This document shows, in pieces, positions 25,280-38,776 of a stretch of DNA of 64,000 bases. The translations under genes and the position numbers were made by a program. How positions within the stretch are numbered: position 1 is the stretch's first letter; every line of letters starts with the position of its first letter. The notes beneath the pieces are model-generated. The model was given only the letters and a program-made list of their open reading frames with translations, made no database searches and had not been told where the DNA came from. The stretch is from Chionis minor (Eukaryota > Chordata > Aves > Charadriiformes > Chionididae): NCBI GenBank assembly GCA_013398295.1, contig VZSF01001888.1:186001-250000 (forward strand), read 5' to 3'.

Positions 25280-28200
25280 TTTACTCCAACTGTTTCTATA
25301 AACTAATGCAAGGTAGACATACTGATATCAAAATTTCTCAAGGTTTTTACATAGTACTAACATTAAAGGACTGAGCACTAAGATTGTTACTTCTTCAAAC
25401 AAAATCTTTTTCTGACAGACCCAAATTTTACTGCTGTCTTTTATTGTGATCAAGTACCAAAACCAAATGGCAGTACCCTAGGATGATATATGTCTTCAAG
25501 CTATATTCACAGGCATCCTGGCCCACCATTTTAACTGATTTTAAGGCTGTGTATTACATCCATTCTGTCAAAATATTAATAAGAAATTCAAACATCCAGA
25601 TCTGAGTCACTTACAGCACATGGCTCAAACACTTATTTCCCGAAATAAACAGCAGAGCATTAAATTTCTTTCTACTTTGCTTTTTGAAGGTTCTTTAAAA
25701 ATCAGAGGTAAATCAGTGGGCTGGTTCATAGAAAAATATTTCATTTGTCAGACCTATTGTGAATTACCATTTCATTCTTTTGTGAATTTTGCCGATTTTT
25801 GAAAGGATTTGATTCTGTTTATATAAAAATCTCTATGTATTCAATGACAAAGAAATAAAATTTTCTTTTGAAGATGGTGGTAAGCAATTGTCCAAAAGTG
25901 CTGAAATCTGCTTTATTCCAAGCCATTACATAAATTTTCTGTTACAGTGATTTGCAAACTGCAATTTATCAATTTGTTTTGATTTGTGACAGTCAGTTGT
26001 GCTCTTCAGCAAAGGCATTCTCTAGGTTGCCGTGGTTTCACCATGGAAGGGATACATTTCTTTTTTCTGGTATGTTTGGACAGATTAGGTGGCCAAGGAG
26101 CTGGAACAAAAATACCCAGCAGATTATTTGGATTTTAAATACAAAGAAAAAAAGAAAGCCATCCACTGCCACGCACTTGAATAACAATGTTAATCTAGTG
26201 AGATTTAATGAGGAAGGAGCAAATTTCAAGTTAAGTATTAAAGAATGGTGTGGGGCAATGGATTTTACAAGATTTCAAAAAAAATCTAGGAGACAAAACC
26301 TTAGACTCAGTAGATTAAATAATGTTAATTGACCGGATGCACTGTTTTAAGGTGTTCCTCTCATTTAGGAGAAAAAACCCAAATAAAACTATACAGCAAT
26401 GCTAGAACCTCCAGATAAATATACTCAAGAGAAAAATTCATTTCATATAAAATCACGATCCATTTAAATTGATCACAAGTTACTCTTTAAATACTACTTT
26501 TTTTTTTTTTCAGAATAAATAAACCAGATTATCATTATTCTAATTGAATTTCAAATATCTTTGGCCCCATTTTGTTGCTATTTGGAATACATTTGACAAA
26601 GTGGAAAAGGTTTGTTGATCTGTTTCATCAAGACAATGAGCTATTATAAGCAGATAATCAATGAGTTTCAGATATAGTTGTCAGTTTCTTAAACACAAAC
26701 AGAAAATCAGACTTTGGAGAAGAACAGAACTGATGTTATTATCCGGTGACCCTAACTGAAGTTGATCTTTCAATCACTATGAACATAAAAAATACAAAAT
26801 AAAACTACAGAGTACTCTATAGCTACTGCATTTAAAAAACTGCAAGGTGCATCTTTTTTTCAAAAGGCTTTTAAAATCCATCTACATTGCAGTAATGGAA
26901 GCATGCAGCAATTAATCACAAGTTAATTTTTTTAATGGAAGGCCTAGAGGATAAAATACTGACTCCTTCACTGACATAAACCCCACATACATGTAGGCAA
27001 GTGGCAGCCACAAAATTTCAAAGCTATCAAAAGTTAGAGTCCCTCATCGCTTTCTCCCAGGTTGGTAATCTGTGCAAAACACAAACTCTTACGAGTCAGC
27101 ACTTCATTTGCATGTTACCCCAGAAGATGAGAAAATTGTTATTTTTGTTTGGGTTTAGGGTTGTTTTTAAGGAGATTAAAAAGGCAAAATTATAATCAGG
27201 CTTGATTACTCTGAAACAACGGGTGCATTAAGATCATACACAAATCAGTTTATCAGACCTGAAATGAAAGCATATAAAAATGTGTGCATGGTTAATGTGT
27301 GCAAGACTTCTAGGTATTTTACTTCCACAAATCACCTGGGACACTATAGTGTGAATTTTGAAAGATTTCTATATTCACAATTGCAATATCAAGTTGATCA
27401 AATTTTCATCGGTGTAAATTAAAAGCTCTAACACATGCATTAGGTCTGTTCCTCTATCCAGTGTAATTGGAGAAGCTAGTATCTTTTCAGGACAGGTCCT
27501 ACCTGCACAGACAGAGAAATCTACAGTATCTAAACTTTGACTTCAAACTGGCCTGTTAGTAACTCAGTATCCTGACATTTCTTACGGGATTTCAGGTTAC
27601 TCTACAGGTTTTCAAACATGATAAGGTCAATCCCCCACTACATCCATAAATCAGAGGAACAGATGAAGTAAATAGCCTGAATGGGAGCACTCTTAGCTTC
27701 CCTGATTCCTGAGCTGGTTCTTTGCAGTTTCTAGCACAATTTAATCCAGTCTTTCTGCACAGCAAGAAATGACCATGTGAAATAAAGTGATGGCACGCTG
27801 GCTGAAAGTGCAACATTTCTCCAAACCTGGAAGAGAAAATAACTCAGTTCCCCAGACCTCCCAGGCCAGAAAACACTAACTGTTTAACTGCAGTTTTTCT
27901 TCAGCAGTTCCCTTCTCTGTCAGTCTGAGGTTGGAGAAAGACAACAGGCTAACCTGGTCACACCTGTCAAAAATCGCGACTGGACTCAGAGTAGATTTTC
28001 CTGCCTGCCAGCCCTTACTGTGTTTTCAGACCACACAGTATTGCTATATTGCAGTTAAAATACTTTTTTGGTTACTGGTCCTTATAGCAGATAACAAAAG
28101 GTCCTCGAGTGTAAACCCCTGCTTTTCCTCACCCCAAATCATGTCATGTCATGCTCTCTAAGCCCACATCTGACTTCTGCCTCAAATTCAGTTCTACCCT

Positions 28201-31200
28201 TCTACCATGGGCTGAGGTTATTCCCTCCTCCTAGAGCAGAGGGAGAGAAACACCAGAGAAACGTTCCTCTTCTTCCTTTCTGCACTAAGGGACAGAATGG
28301 AGAGCGAGGGATACAGGCTACCATCTGGTCCCAGGATGCGGAAAATCACAGCAGAGTGGTGATAGGCTAAACACAGCCTTCCGCTGCCTTCCCTTCCCTC
28401 TCAATCTGTTTGGCTGCTCAAGGACAGAAGAATACCTGTCAATGTGGTTTAGATAGGTGACTAAATACCGTACTTTAACCCCATTTTGCAGTAATTCTGA
28501 GTGCTTCATCCAAGAGAAAAGATGATCCTCATCAGTGTTACTACACCGTGCTGATTTATGTGTTGAAGTTGGTGAGCTCCTGCTTGCCAGGCAGAGACCA
28601 TCAGGTCCCACCTTCTCACTTGAAGATTCTGTTCACAAGTTGGCTAATGAGCCGACTTCTTCGTCTGTTGACAATTGGTCAATAATAGTTAGAATTATTT
28701 TAATTTTAGATTAGGCAGTTATTGCACTTCCCTTGTAGAAAGAAAAATATGTTAAAATACAACCCAATCTATAGAAAACAGTTTGGTTGACTAATTTTAA
28801 TAAAACCATTATTTATCTTGTCCCAAGCACCTCACACTCTACTAAGAGGTTCTCTTTTATATTAATGAGGAGGAGGAAGAGAGGGCTTTGTCTTCCTTTG
28901 AAGACATTTGGAAGTAGATTTACTTTTCCATAGAGAAACAAGCAGTACACCATTGTGTGCAATGTTGCGTTGCAACAGGCAACATACCTTCCTCTGTCCT
29001 AAAACTAGCTAAAGCAAGAGCCAGTGCCAGCACTGAGAGAGATGAAGTAATCTTTAAAAGAAACAAAAAATTTCCAGACTATATGCAGCTAAAAGCAATG
29101 TTGGGCTACAAAAATTGACCAAAAACAACTGACTGCCCTGCAGACATGGATGCAAAAATGGGAAATATAATAGAGGTGGAATTGTGTGGTTTTCAACATT
29201 ATGTGACCACTGGCCAAACCCTGGTTGTTGCTCTCCCTTAAAGTGGGATGAAATAAGAAAGAGAGGGAGAGTTTGTCCATAAATATTCCATGCCAAAATG
29301 GAAAAAAAGGAAATTCACTTATCATCTGTGTTTCAAAAGTCAATAACCGTAACTTGACTCAACAGCATTGTATTCAGGATTATGTTTCTAAGACCTGAAC
29401 ACTAAACATCTGAGTGTCCTGAAACTGCCTCAAACTACATGTGAATTGTTACTAAGTTAAAACCTCACTGAGATTTCAAGATGGAAGAATGGCAAGACAA
29501 GATGTCAGGATTGATCCCATACAGACATATTTAAAAGGATATGGTGAAGACAGTGGTTCTATCAATAATTGCAACTGTACCAGAGACAATAGAGACTAAC
29601 ACTTATTCATTTTGCAGTAGCAGTAGGTTTTGACAGGAGTTTTGCTTGAGTAAATAATATTCTTGATTTTGGGTACAAGATAGTACTGCAACTTTAAGGT
29701 TTCATATTTAGCAGGATGTGTGGGTTTTTTATTGGTGACATGAAAAGTGTTGGAATTTTGTACCATTTTAAAATCTTATCTCAATTCGGATTTTATTTCC
29801 TGCTAGCAAATCCAGAATAACACTTTTATGTTGGTTGACAAAACTATAAAAGTGCTCGTACATACATCAACTGCTCTTCATTACTAAGGGCTTTCACATC
29901 AGCATTCCTCTGCCCCCTTAAAACAGATGTCATGCCATTTTACAATATATAATTCTAATTTATCAACATCAGTAATGCTGAACTACAAAAACAAGTTGGC
30001 AGACAATATAAACAATTCATTTAAAGCATTCTCTCACTGCTATGCTTCTAATTCCTGCCTCAAAAAAAGCACTTAATCTGTGATTGATTTTCCAAACCAT
30101 GGATTCAAAATCAATGTTTTAGTTCATTTTAGGAACAGGCGGGCGAGGATTGCTCTTGGAGTGTCATTTAATTTTAACATTTTGAGGAATTTAGGTCTCA
30201 GTGCTACTTCCACTGAAGTCACTGGGAGTTCCAGTAAAGACTCTGGTAGGAGAAAAAACTAATTATATGTGATTGAGGTGGGACAGGTTCAGATTTCCAG
30301 ACTTAGATTATTTACTCCAAATGAATACAGGTAGAAAGAGGACAGTCAGGTCATCAGAGCACTTTCACTGTGCAACAACATACCATGACATGTATATGCT
30401 AAAACCAGAGCTTTTCATGAACATAAAAAGATAATTTATTTATATTAAGATCTCTGTGCACTCTTTTCTCCCATCAGCTTTGTTTCAAAGACAAAGTGAC
30501 GAAGTGTCACTTGGTGTTGTATTCTGTTTTGGAAAAGAAAATATTGGAATCACAATTTCTGATGAAATGGAAATTACAGTTTCCGAAGAGTTCTAGAAAG
30601 GAATAGCTGCCATGAAGGCGTTGTCTTGGATTGTTAGTGCAGATCACTTATATTGGGGAGAGGAACTCTTACGTTTCTTAGAGAGGCAGAATTTCATATA
30701 GAAACCCCACCAAAACCTTCATCTGAAAACAAACTGTCATTTTCACCCACAAGTAGGCAGTCTAGCTGCCCATTCAACATCAGACTTGAAATCAAGATTC
30801 CCCTTCCTCTTCTGCCAGGCTCTGGATGACTGCACAATAGCGGCCAATAGTCACCATGCAGTCTCATAACATTTTGGTATCTGTTCCCCCAGGCCCCTTG
30901 CTTAAATTAATTCACTATGTCAAGCACAGTTAACAAAGCATGGCCTGGGAGTCCGTTTCTCCAAGCTCTAGTGCTACCATTCTATTTTCTCACTTGAGAC
31001 TCATTACTTCACATACTGTTCTTAACTCCTCGTATCTAAAGGGCAACACAACTCTCTGCCTCATATTTTGGTGCAATTATGTGCTTGCTGAATAGCTCCA
31101 GGAAGGGTCATCAGCTGCACTGCTAGCATTTCTGAACCACAACAGCAGGAGGACAAGTGCTTCTCTCTTCAGCTGCTACTTCTCTGAGGCTCTTCATAGA

Positions 31201-32267
31201 TGCAAGAAGAAACTAGATTTTGCCTCATAGTACCCTATACCCTAGTAGAAAGACTGATTTGGAATTCTACAAGATACACGGCTCAGCCCAGCCCACACCT
31301 CCAATACGTAGGGCATGGGGAATCGAGGACATCCTGCTCTTTGGATCTAAATGCCAGAAGTGATTTATAAGTAACTATACAGTGAATGTTTTTCACAAAC
31401 TATTCTGTAAAAGTTATTTGTAAAGACATTAACATATGGTACTATTTAGGATTGTGACTTTTGATGCTACAAATATATTGGGAGAAATCTAGTTGGACAG
31501 GTTTGATGTGAGATGTCTAATTGATTACTTACACAGGCCTTTATATTAATTTCAGAAAGCAGAGACACTTGTACAGCTATATATGCATTAAAAGTGATTT
31601 TTTATATCCTCCATGGATTACTGATAACTATGCAAATAAGTAATGTTATTGTAATGTTTTTGTTTTGTCTTTTGATTGCAATCAATTGTTTCTCTTTTTC
31701 ATTGTCTGTTGGAGCATCGCATACTAGACCTAATAAATGTTTCCATCCAGTAACAGGCAACATCCACCGTAGGTAGATTTAATTTTTGCTGTCAGAGGCA
31801 ATACTGTACCAAATGAAAGATCCCTCCATGCATTTTTGAAGCATGATAATGAATGCTATGCAGCTGAGATTAAGAACAAGCTCTCTAGATAGCACTTCTT
31901 CAATCAGTTATTTTAATTTTGTAAGAAATACTTTAGGTTTTAAGGATTCAACTTACAATATGAATAATTTGCTTTACATTTACTGGTGGAAATGTTTCCA
32001 TTGACGTACTGAAGACTATCTGGGAAAGTAAAAATACATTGAGTAAAAAGATTTATAGAACTTCCCTTGAACACATGATTTATCGATTTCCCCTTGGTAA
32101 ATCTCCCATTTACAAAGGACATACTTTTCCAAGGCTTGCATGCTTGCCTGCAACATTTTCTTTCATTCTTTCTACTCTATTTGTTATTCTTCCAGACAGA
32201 ATTAATTGCATAACATTAATTAAGCTAATACTTGAACAAATATCTTTTTTATCTTTGAAGAAGAATT
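25280..32267. other. AT-rich noncoding DNA
   Basis: No gene was supported. A T run lies at 26498-26510. A frame of 126 codons at 25952-26332 (plus) has no recognisable domain. A weak fragment near 30205-30235, 'cactgaagtcactgggag', resembles the ancient repeat motif noted at 4871. Confidence 0.55.
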
Positions 32268-32800
32268 CAAATTTTTTTTCTTTTTACATCTAGATGATTT
32301 ATTAGTTGCTAACTTGGCAGGGGGTACAACTTGTGACCTGTGCTATGCATAAATAAGTTTGGAAGCAGTTGTAGATCCCAGCTCCAGAAGACAGTAGAGC
32401 AAAGCTGGCCTTCTTCCTCGGTAAAAAGTGGAAGGTGATTTCAGTAAGTAGATTGCAACTATCTCCAGCACCGACTGGCACCACAAACATCTCCATATAG
32501 GTAGCACACAAGTACATTTTCATGTCTTTGTGCCAGGCTTCTTCATGTGGTAGCCCATGAGATAAACTTGGTCCATGAGACAGTGCCATTGACTTAGATC
32601 ACCGTGTACACAAAGCCAAAGTTGGGGGAACCTCTGGAGACACTCATCAAACAGCCATACATTTCAAGGCTCAGCCTCTGGCCTACATAGTACATATTTT
32701 CTTTCCCATCTGCCTGTCTTCCAAAACCAGTAAGAGTCCTGCACTGTACTCTGCACTTCCTTTTTTTTTTCCCCCTCCTTGCCATTTTCCTGTTTCAGCT
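32268..32800 (-). pseudogene. Possible processed (retrocopied) pseudogene, parent unidentified
   Basis: Read on the minus strand, two consecutive open stretches occur in different frames (32785-32594, then 32589-32302), separated by a stop and a frame change. An AATAAA hexamer follows at 32303-32298, and 12 bases later comes an A-rich tract at 32285-32272 (AAAAAGAAAAAAAA). This order (broken frame, poly(A) signal, short spacer, A tract) is what a decayed retrocopy would show. The second stretch has a hydrophobic character and a loose GxG...RKKA...SSGAGI pattern. That faintly recalls monocarboxylate-transporter-like (SLC16) membrane proteins, but the match is too weak to name a parent. No target-site duplication was identified. 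AT-rich DNA gives AATAAA plus A runs by chance, so this remains tentative. Confidence 0.3.
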
Positions 32801-33691
32801 CAGTTCTCCAATCGCTTTGCTATGTAAGTGATACCACCTTGGACTCTCTAACACGAGCACAAGAGGGTGTTGCTTCTGCCCTCTGTTTGCTCCCATTTAT
32901 GTCACATCTGAATTGGATGAGTTGTATCTGTTAAGCTCTATATGCTATTTTGGGAATATTCCTTATTTTTCTGAGTTCAAGCAGCCTGCTGTGAAGTATC
33001 CACTGTAGAGAATGCCTAATTCGCCTTTCAAGAAGACCCCTCCCACTCCCCCTTCACTAACATATTTTGTAGTTCTCCCTATAATACTTGACTTTCGACA
33101 GAGTCAGTCCTTACTGTTACAGGTAACTAAGTGAAGAAAGATCTAAGATGCACAGAAAAAAACCAGTTTTACAGTGTCATCCATGAGGATAACTGCAATA
33201 AAGCGTCGAGGATTTCTGCAAGTGCCCAACATAGCTGCCATAGTGGAATAAGTAATCCATGGGAAATGCATAGCCAAAACCAGTTAGTCTAGTCCAGCTT
33301 CACATGGTTCTCTTCTGTATGACTATAAGTCTCTGGCTTTGCAAGTACCACAGGAGGAATTAATGAATCATCTACTGTAAGACTTCATCTACCATCCCTT
33401 TATCCTCTGATGCTGTTAAATGCTATACTGAAAGGCAAGGGAAATATTTTCTTCCTGGAACATTATTTTTAATGAGTGGTGTGTTTGTGGTTTAACAGTA
33501 TGTTTTGGCTAATTGATTCAAGAGGAAAAGAAAAGGTTTCAGTTTTTAATGTTGTATCTTGAATCATTATTCTTCAACCATAGCGAGTTAGGTTTGTGAT
33601 TTCTTTCCCCTGACTCCCTGTGCCTACTTGTGAATTTTGTATTTGACTGATTAATTTTGTTTTCATTTTGACAGCTGTTGTGTTTATTTAA

Positions 33692-33737
33692 GTGTGTGTA
33701 TGTATGTGTGTGTGCATGTGTGCATGCATGTATGTAT
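33692..33737. repeat. TG/TATG/CATG microsatellite
   Basis: An alternating purine-pyrimidine tract of GTGTGTGTATGTATGTGTGT type continues into CATG and TATG units. Such tracts are length-variable and can adopt Z-DNA. Confidence 0.9.
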
Positions 33738-36700
33738 AAAAATAAATATTGTTCTTAATACTTGTGTTGTTAACCTAGATTATCAGATTATCAACATGTG
33801 ATTCTTTAAATAGCCTGGTACTTCTGATGTTTAAAATTATGCTTTTGAATGGAAATCTTAGTCACAATGGTGACATTTTTCTAGCTATATTAGCTGTCAG
33901 TCACATAAAGAGACTGTATTGTCTTTAATACGTCAGTTGCATGAGGGTTTTACTATTTATTTGTGGATATTTGATTAAAAAAGTCAGACGTTTTCCTAAA
34001 TCATAATTTCACATAGTTTAAATCTCCAGAAGCCAAATACAGACTCATTAGAACACCATTTAATGAAAGTATAGTATGTGTACAACTACATGTAGTGAAT
34101 GTTTTATATAGCCAAACCCAAGGAGAACTGCTTTCTGCTGCTGTCCACAAAGGCTTTTGAGGCTATTTACCCTCTAGAGGGACTTTCTTCCACCAGAATA
34201 TCCTTCATAATTTTCATTGTTTTATGATTGCCAAGACCATAGCAACTATGGTGGCCAGTCACTGGCTTTATCTGTCCTGAAGGAACAGACTGACAATTGG
34301 GTTGATTACACGTGAGTCCGAGTGCTTTGATGTGCAAAGAGAAAGCTCAAGTCCTTTGTTCACTGATTCTTAGGCAAAATCGTATCAAGCTTTTAACGGT
34401 AAGAATTGATACAAAATGCAGCTATTTGTTTCATAAAATGGTGAGATAGTACGTCAGATACTTTGATCCTGTGGCTCACTGAGATCAGGGTCACCTACAC
34501 AATCATTAAAAACCTTTTTTAGATACCTTAGTTTCCCCTTGAAGATCTCTTGTGCAAGCTGTAGTGGGTTCACAGCCCAAGGTCACATTTTATGTTTGAA
34601 GGCTAAGATATAGATGGATAATAAGACATTACATTTAATGAGATGGGCCCGGTAGGGCAATTAGGAGTTGACTATAGAGCACGTATTTCCTCCAGGTTCA
34701 CATGAGTGTTTCTATAGAGGTTTGAAAAGTAGCAGTGCCAGGGAAACGGATGCACAAAGAATGAAAAGAATCATGTGGAAGGTTTTCAAAGACCTAGAGG
34801 AGACTCATGAGCCTATTCACCGGAAACATCAACTCAGTGAAAATCAGAGGCCTAATTCATCTTTCTGTCTTTGAAAATCTCCCATGATAAAGCAAAAAAT
34901 AATTGGAAGTCCAGAAGAGTCACTACTTACTTGAAGGTAAAAATTCTATTTGGGAGAAAGAAAGTAATTCTCTGGACTTTGTCAGTAAATAATTTTTCTG
35001 TGAGAAATATTTTAAATTCACAATGATGAGAATAATTTCTGGCCTTTTCTAATCTTGTAGAAAACAAAATTGCCTATGAGAACATGTTCTGAAAACTGCA
35101 AGTGCAACTGCCTGTAGTTGCACTAGCTAGAGACCAGACTACAGCTGGGCTACTTGAAAAGAAAGTTTTTGAGTGGCATGTGAAGAGTTATGAAAAAGTA
35201 CTGCATTATTCTGGTTTAGCAAAGAATCTGCCTTTCAAATATATTCAGTGTTTATCTTCTGGTGCATAACTAAACTGCTCACTTCAAGAAGTGATCGTGA
35301 TTTTAGACAGAAATACAATGTTAAAAAATAATGATTTATCAGAAATGCCATGTATCAAGCTATCATACTGAGACCATCAATAGCCAAGTCACATAGTTAA
35401 AGAAGTCTGCTGAAGGATTTCAACACAGAATTGCTCCTGCCACAAGAATTTCTTAGTCTAGTAGAGCAGCTAAACGAGAGAAGACTTTGGTTCAAAAGAC
35501 ATTGTGAAGAGCAATGCCCATTGCAGAGTGTGGCCTCCGTGTTCCAGATTAAGCATGAACACGTGAATCCATACCTTTGAAACCAGCCTGCTTTTAGAAA
35601 GGGATCATTTCACACCACTAAATTGCCATCTAGGTGGATGGAGTAACTGTTCTGCAATAAATCTACCCCTCAAAATCTTGAGAACTGTTAAATTTCAAGG
35701 GCAGTTTTCATTGTATGGCAGACACACTCCCAAAAGAGTCATTTATATAAGAAGCACAGGTGGTATAAAAGTCAGATGCTCTGAACTGGAGCATCCCATT
35801 GCAGCAAAGAAAGATCAACTGGATCGAGACTTTTGCTTAGGCTTACCTTGTTTGAAACTGCTAGCAGGGGACCTCAGTTCTTCTGAGGAAACAGCTCCAA
35901 AAGTTCATGAATTAATTTCAAAGAAGCCAAAAAAAGGGGGAAGACGGGAAAGTGATGACTAGAAGGTACTCCTCTGCTCTCTGGAGTTAATCTTTAAATA
36001 TAGATGGTGCATTATGTGCTAGAAGAATGTATAATAAATGGAAGAAATTTTGCAGATACATTTATCTGCAGTATACTTTTGGTGAAGTAAATACAAATAC
36101 AAACACCATAAACAATATATATTCCAGACAGAGATATATAGAGAAGCCTTTTACCTTCTAAGGGTGTCTTTTTTTCAGGGAGATCCAACAAAGTGCAGGA
36201 GCTCAAGATTACTTTTTCTTTGACATGTGGTGGAAAAAATAATGGCCATCACTAAAAAGGAAAGGAGTGTTTTCACTGAATTCACTCGTTGAAAGAGAAC
36301 ATGACTGAATTAGTAGCTCTTACCTAACCAGGAAATCTCAGAGGCAGAAAAAACTGGTTACCCTTTTGTGAGGCAAGGTATATCCAGGCAATAAATATAG
36401 CCCCATGAGAGGTTTCCTGTACCAGTAGCCACCTCAAGAGTATTATTATCCCTTTATGAGGCTAAAGTCTCAGTAACATATCAGACACTTCTGGGAGAAA
36501 GGGTGAGAGGTGTTACCACAGCGTACAAGGCATCAAAGGTAAGACAACACAAGAAGTTCTTGGCTCTTTGTCAATCGTGTAGGAATTGTTAGCTGACACA
36601 CACTTGGCTTGCAAGACCTTTTCCTTGCTAAACCCTCTGGGCTTTGGAAAGCTTAAAAATTGCTCCGTACTTTTGAATGGAGAAAAGTGGAGTGAATCCT

Positions 36701-38278
36701 CTCTCTTCTAGGCCACTCAGCACGTGGGTAGCTAGAGAGCGGCTTTCACAACTCGCTGTGATTTTAAATAATTCTTTTGAAGTTTCTATTACTTTCCACC
36801 CAAAGTAATTGCAGACAGTGACATATCATTGTTGAGGGCTGAAAGCCACCTAAAAGACCCAAGGATGGGTGGTGGCTTTGCAGTACTGTCCCTCCATAAT
36901 GGAGGGAATGGTCCTTTCCCTCTCATTTGCATTCCAGGAAAAAAAACAACTCAGTTGTGATTAACTTTTTAACAGTAAATTGTCTGTGTCTTCTCTGTGT
37001 AATTCAACATGGTCGTTGTATAAAATGAGACTTTAGATGTTGCTCTGAAGAAAAATACATCCTTTGGTTAACAGTCCCATGTAGATCAAATAAAGTGTTC
37101 TTCTAAGTCCTGTACTTTTCAGGTGATAAAGACTGCACAATGAGGTCTGTGAGTTACACATGCGATAGACCACAACAAAGGTACAAATCACTTAGCTGTG
37201 TAGAGATGCAAAAGGGGAAGCCAATATTGATCAAGCATTCCCAGGACTGTTCTTAAACAAAGAAGAATTGATTTGGCTCCCAGTTACAATGGTCTGACAG
37301 GAATGAAACCACTGAATTTAAGTCTTCATCTACCCTAGAGGAACATGGCAAAAGTCCTCCTGGCTCTCAAGCACTGTCCTCAAACTATTCATTTTCTGTC
37401 CATGCCTTTCAAGGCACCAGTTCTACTCAATACAAATGCACGCTCTCTTTTCAGATTGTCCTCAGCCCAGCCCCATAGACCAACACATCTATTGGTGGGC
37501 ATTTTTCCGTTTTGGCTCCTGTTTCTGAACCAAAAAAACCCCAGAACAAATCCACTTGCTTTTTCCCAAGCACTCACAATGCCCGAATACACCAGTTACC
37601 AATGGTTACCCTGGCAGAATTTAAGAGTGGTCTTTTGCCATCCTACCTTGTTGCACCATTTCATATTGAAGTCTACAGGGTGGAAAAAGCGTGACCTTCC
37701 TGAGCAACACCAATCTGCAGAGCTACAAGCTGCTGTTTAACAACAGCAGAGCTCTGGATAGTTTCCTCTGATGTGCTCTCTCATTATCTGTGTATTCCTT
37801 TCAAAGTGGAGCACAATGCGTGGCACAGATCTATACTCTGATTACTCAGCAAGATTAAAGAGTATCTTTAAGGCACTTATTTAGAGTTATAAACAAATAA
37901 ATATTGGCTCCTCAAAGTTTCCTACTTCGGACCAGAGGCTATCTGATTTTCACCCATTGAGCAGCCTACTTCTCATCTGAATTCAGCAAGATTATTTATA
38001 AGATAACATTTTTCAGCCAGAGTGAAGTTTTCCAGCTGCAGCCCCTGGGTTTTAACTATTGTATAGACCTTCCTGTTCTTCACTTCAGAGACTTATTCCA
38101 AGAAGAAAGGACTGGCTTCCTTTTCTTCAATAAAACTCTAATATCATTCAAGTTAGGTTATTCAGATCTGACCATGGAAGAGATTTTTCACAGACGTGCA
38201 GTGGCAACAGAATTATTGTTATTGCCATTATTGGTTTATTTGGCTTGAACATACTCCCAAACTGGGGCCTCTAGAATA

Positions 38279-38332
38279 TTGTTTCTACTGAAGTAAGAAA
38301 CAGATTTGTTTCCGCTAAGGTAAGAAACAGAT
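38279..38332. repeat. 27-bp tandem duplication, two copies
   Basis: Copy 1 is at 38279-38305 and copy 2 at 38306-38332. Both begin TTGTTTC and end TAAGAAACAGAT. They differ at four central positions, all transitions, so the duplication is recent enough to align without gaps. Confidence 0.9.
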
Positions 38333-38365
38333 TATAAGCATTTTGGTTAAGTGTAATGTTGCTTG

Positions 38366-38400
38366 CACACACACACACAAAAAGGAAAAAAAAAATAAAA
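38366..38400. repeat. Short (CA)n followed by A-rich tract
   Basis: About seven CA units (38366-38379) are followed by an A-rich stretch. An N at 38411 lies close by. Confidence 0.8.
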
Positions 38401-38410
38401 TTTGCACAGC

Positions 38411-38411
38411 N
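38411..38411. other. Ambiguous base (N)
   Basis: A single undetermined base lies just downstream of the CA and A-rich tract. It probably reflects sequencing or assembly uncertainty. Confidence 0.95.
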
Positions 38412-38754
38412 CAACAAGTCCTGTTTCCCTGAATGCAGCAGAAAGACAAGAAGGAAAACAAGCAGGCTTTTCTTCTGATTAGGTTTTCTATTACAACAAG
38501 CCCTGTGCCCAAGAAGTCTTCCCTCTTTCTTCTTTTCAGGATCATGCTCACAGATTCCCAGACTGGCTTCTTCTATAGCCTCTGGCTGGCATTTCTGCTA
38601 CCAAGCACAAGCCACAGTCTGGGTAGTTTCTCCCTAACATTTATTTCATTCTGCCCACAGCCTCATATCAAGCTTTCCACTAGTACTGTTTAGCTGCTTG
38701 CAGGGGCTGTTTATTCCTGTTTCCACAGAAAAGTATTGGTTTGTACACCCACAG

Positions 38755-38776
38755 ACTAGTGCATAGGTGCACTAGT
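38755..38776. repeat. Perfect 9-bp inverted repeat, 4-nt loop
   Basis: The left arm ACTAGTGCA is at 38755-38763, the loop TAGG at 38764-38767 and the right arm TGCACTAGT at 38768-38776. It could form a hairpin or be a dyad-symmetric binding site. No associated element was recognised. Confidence 0.9.

Noticed and set aside
25952..26332. 126-codon plus-strand frame
   Set aside because: Lysine- and asparagine-rich translation typical of AT-rich noncoding DNA, with no domain.
32620..32660. 'gaacctctggaga', resembling the CR1 'gaacctctggagg' block
   Set aside because: The flanking sequence does not match CR1 on either side. It lies inside the possible pseudogene and is probably coincidence.
38433..38693. 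Frame preceded by a strong acceptor-like tract ending at 38539
   Set aside because: No good donor in a sensible position and no recognised protein family.
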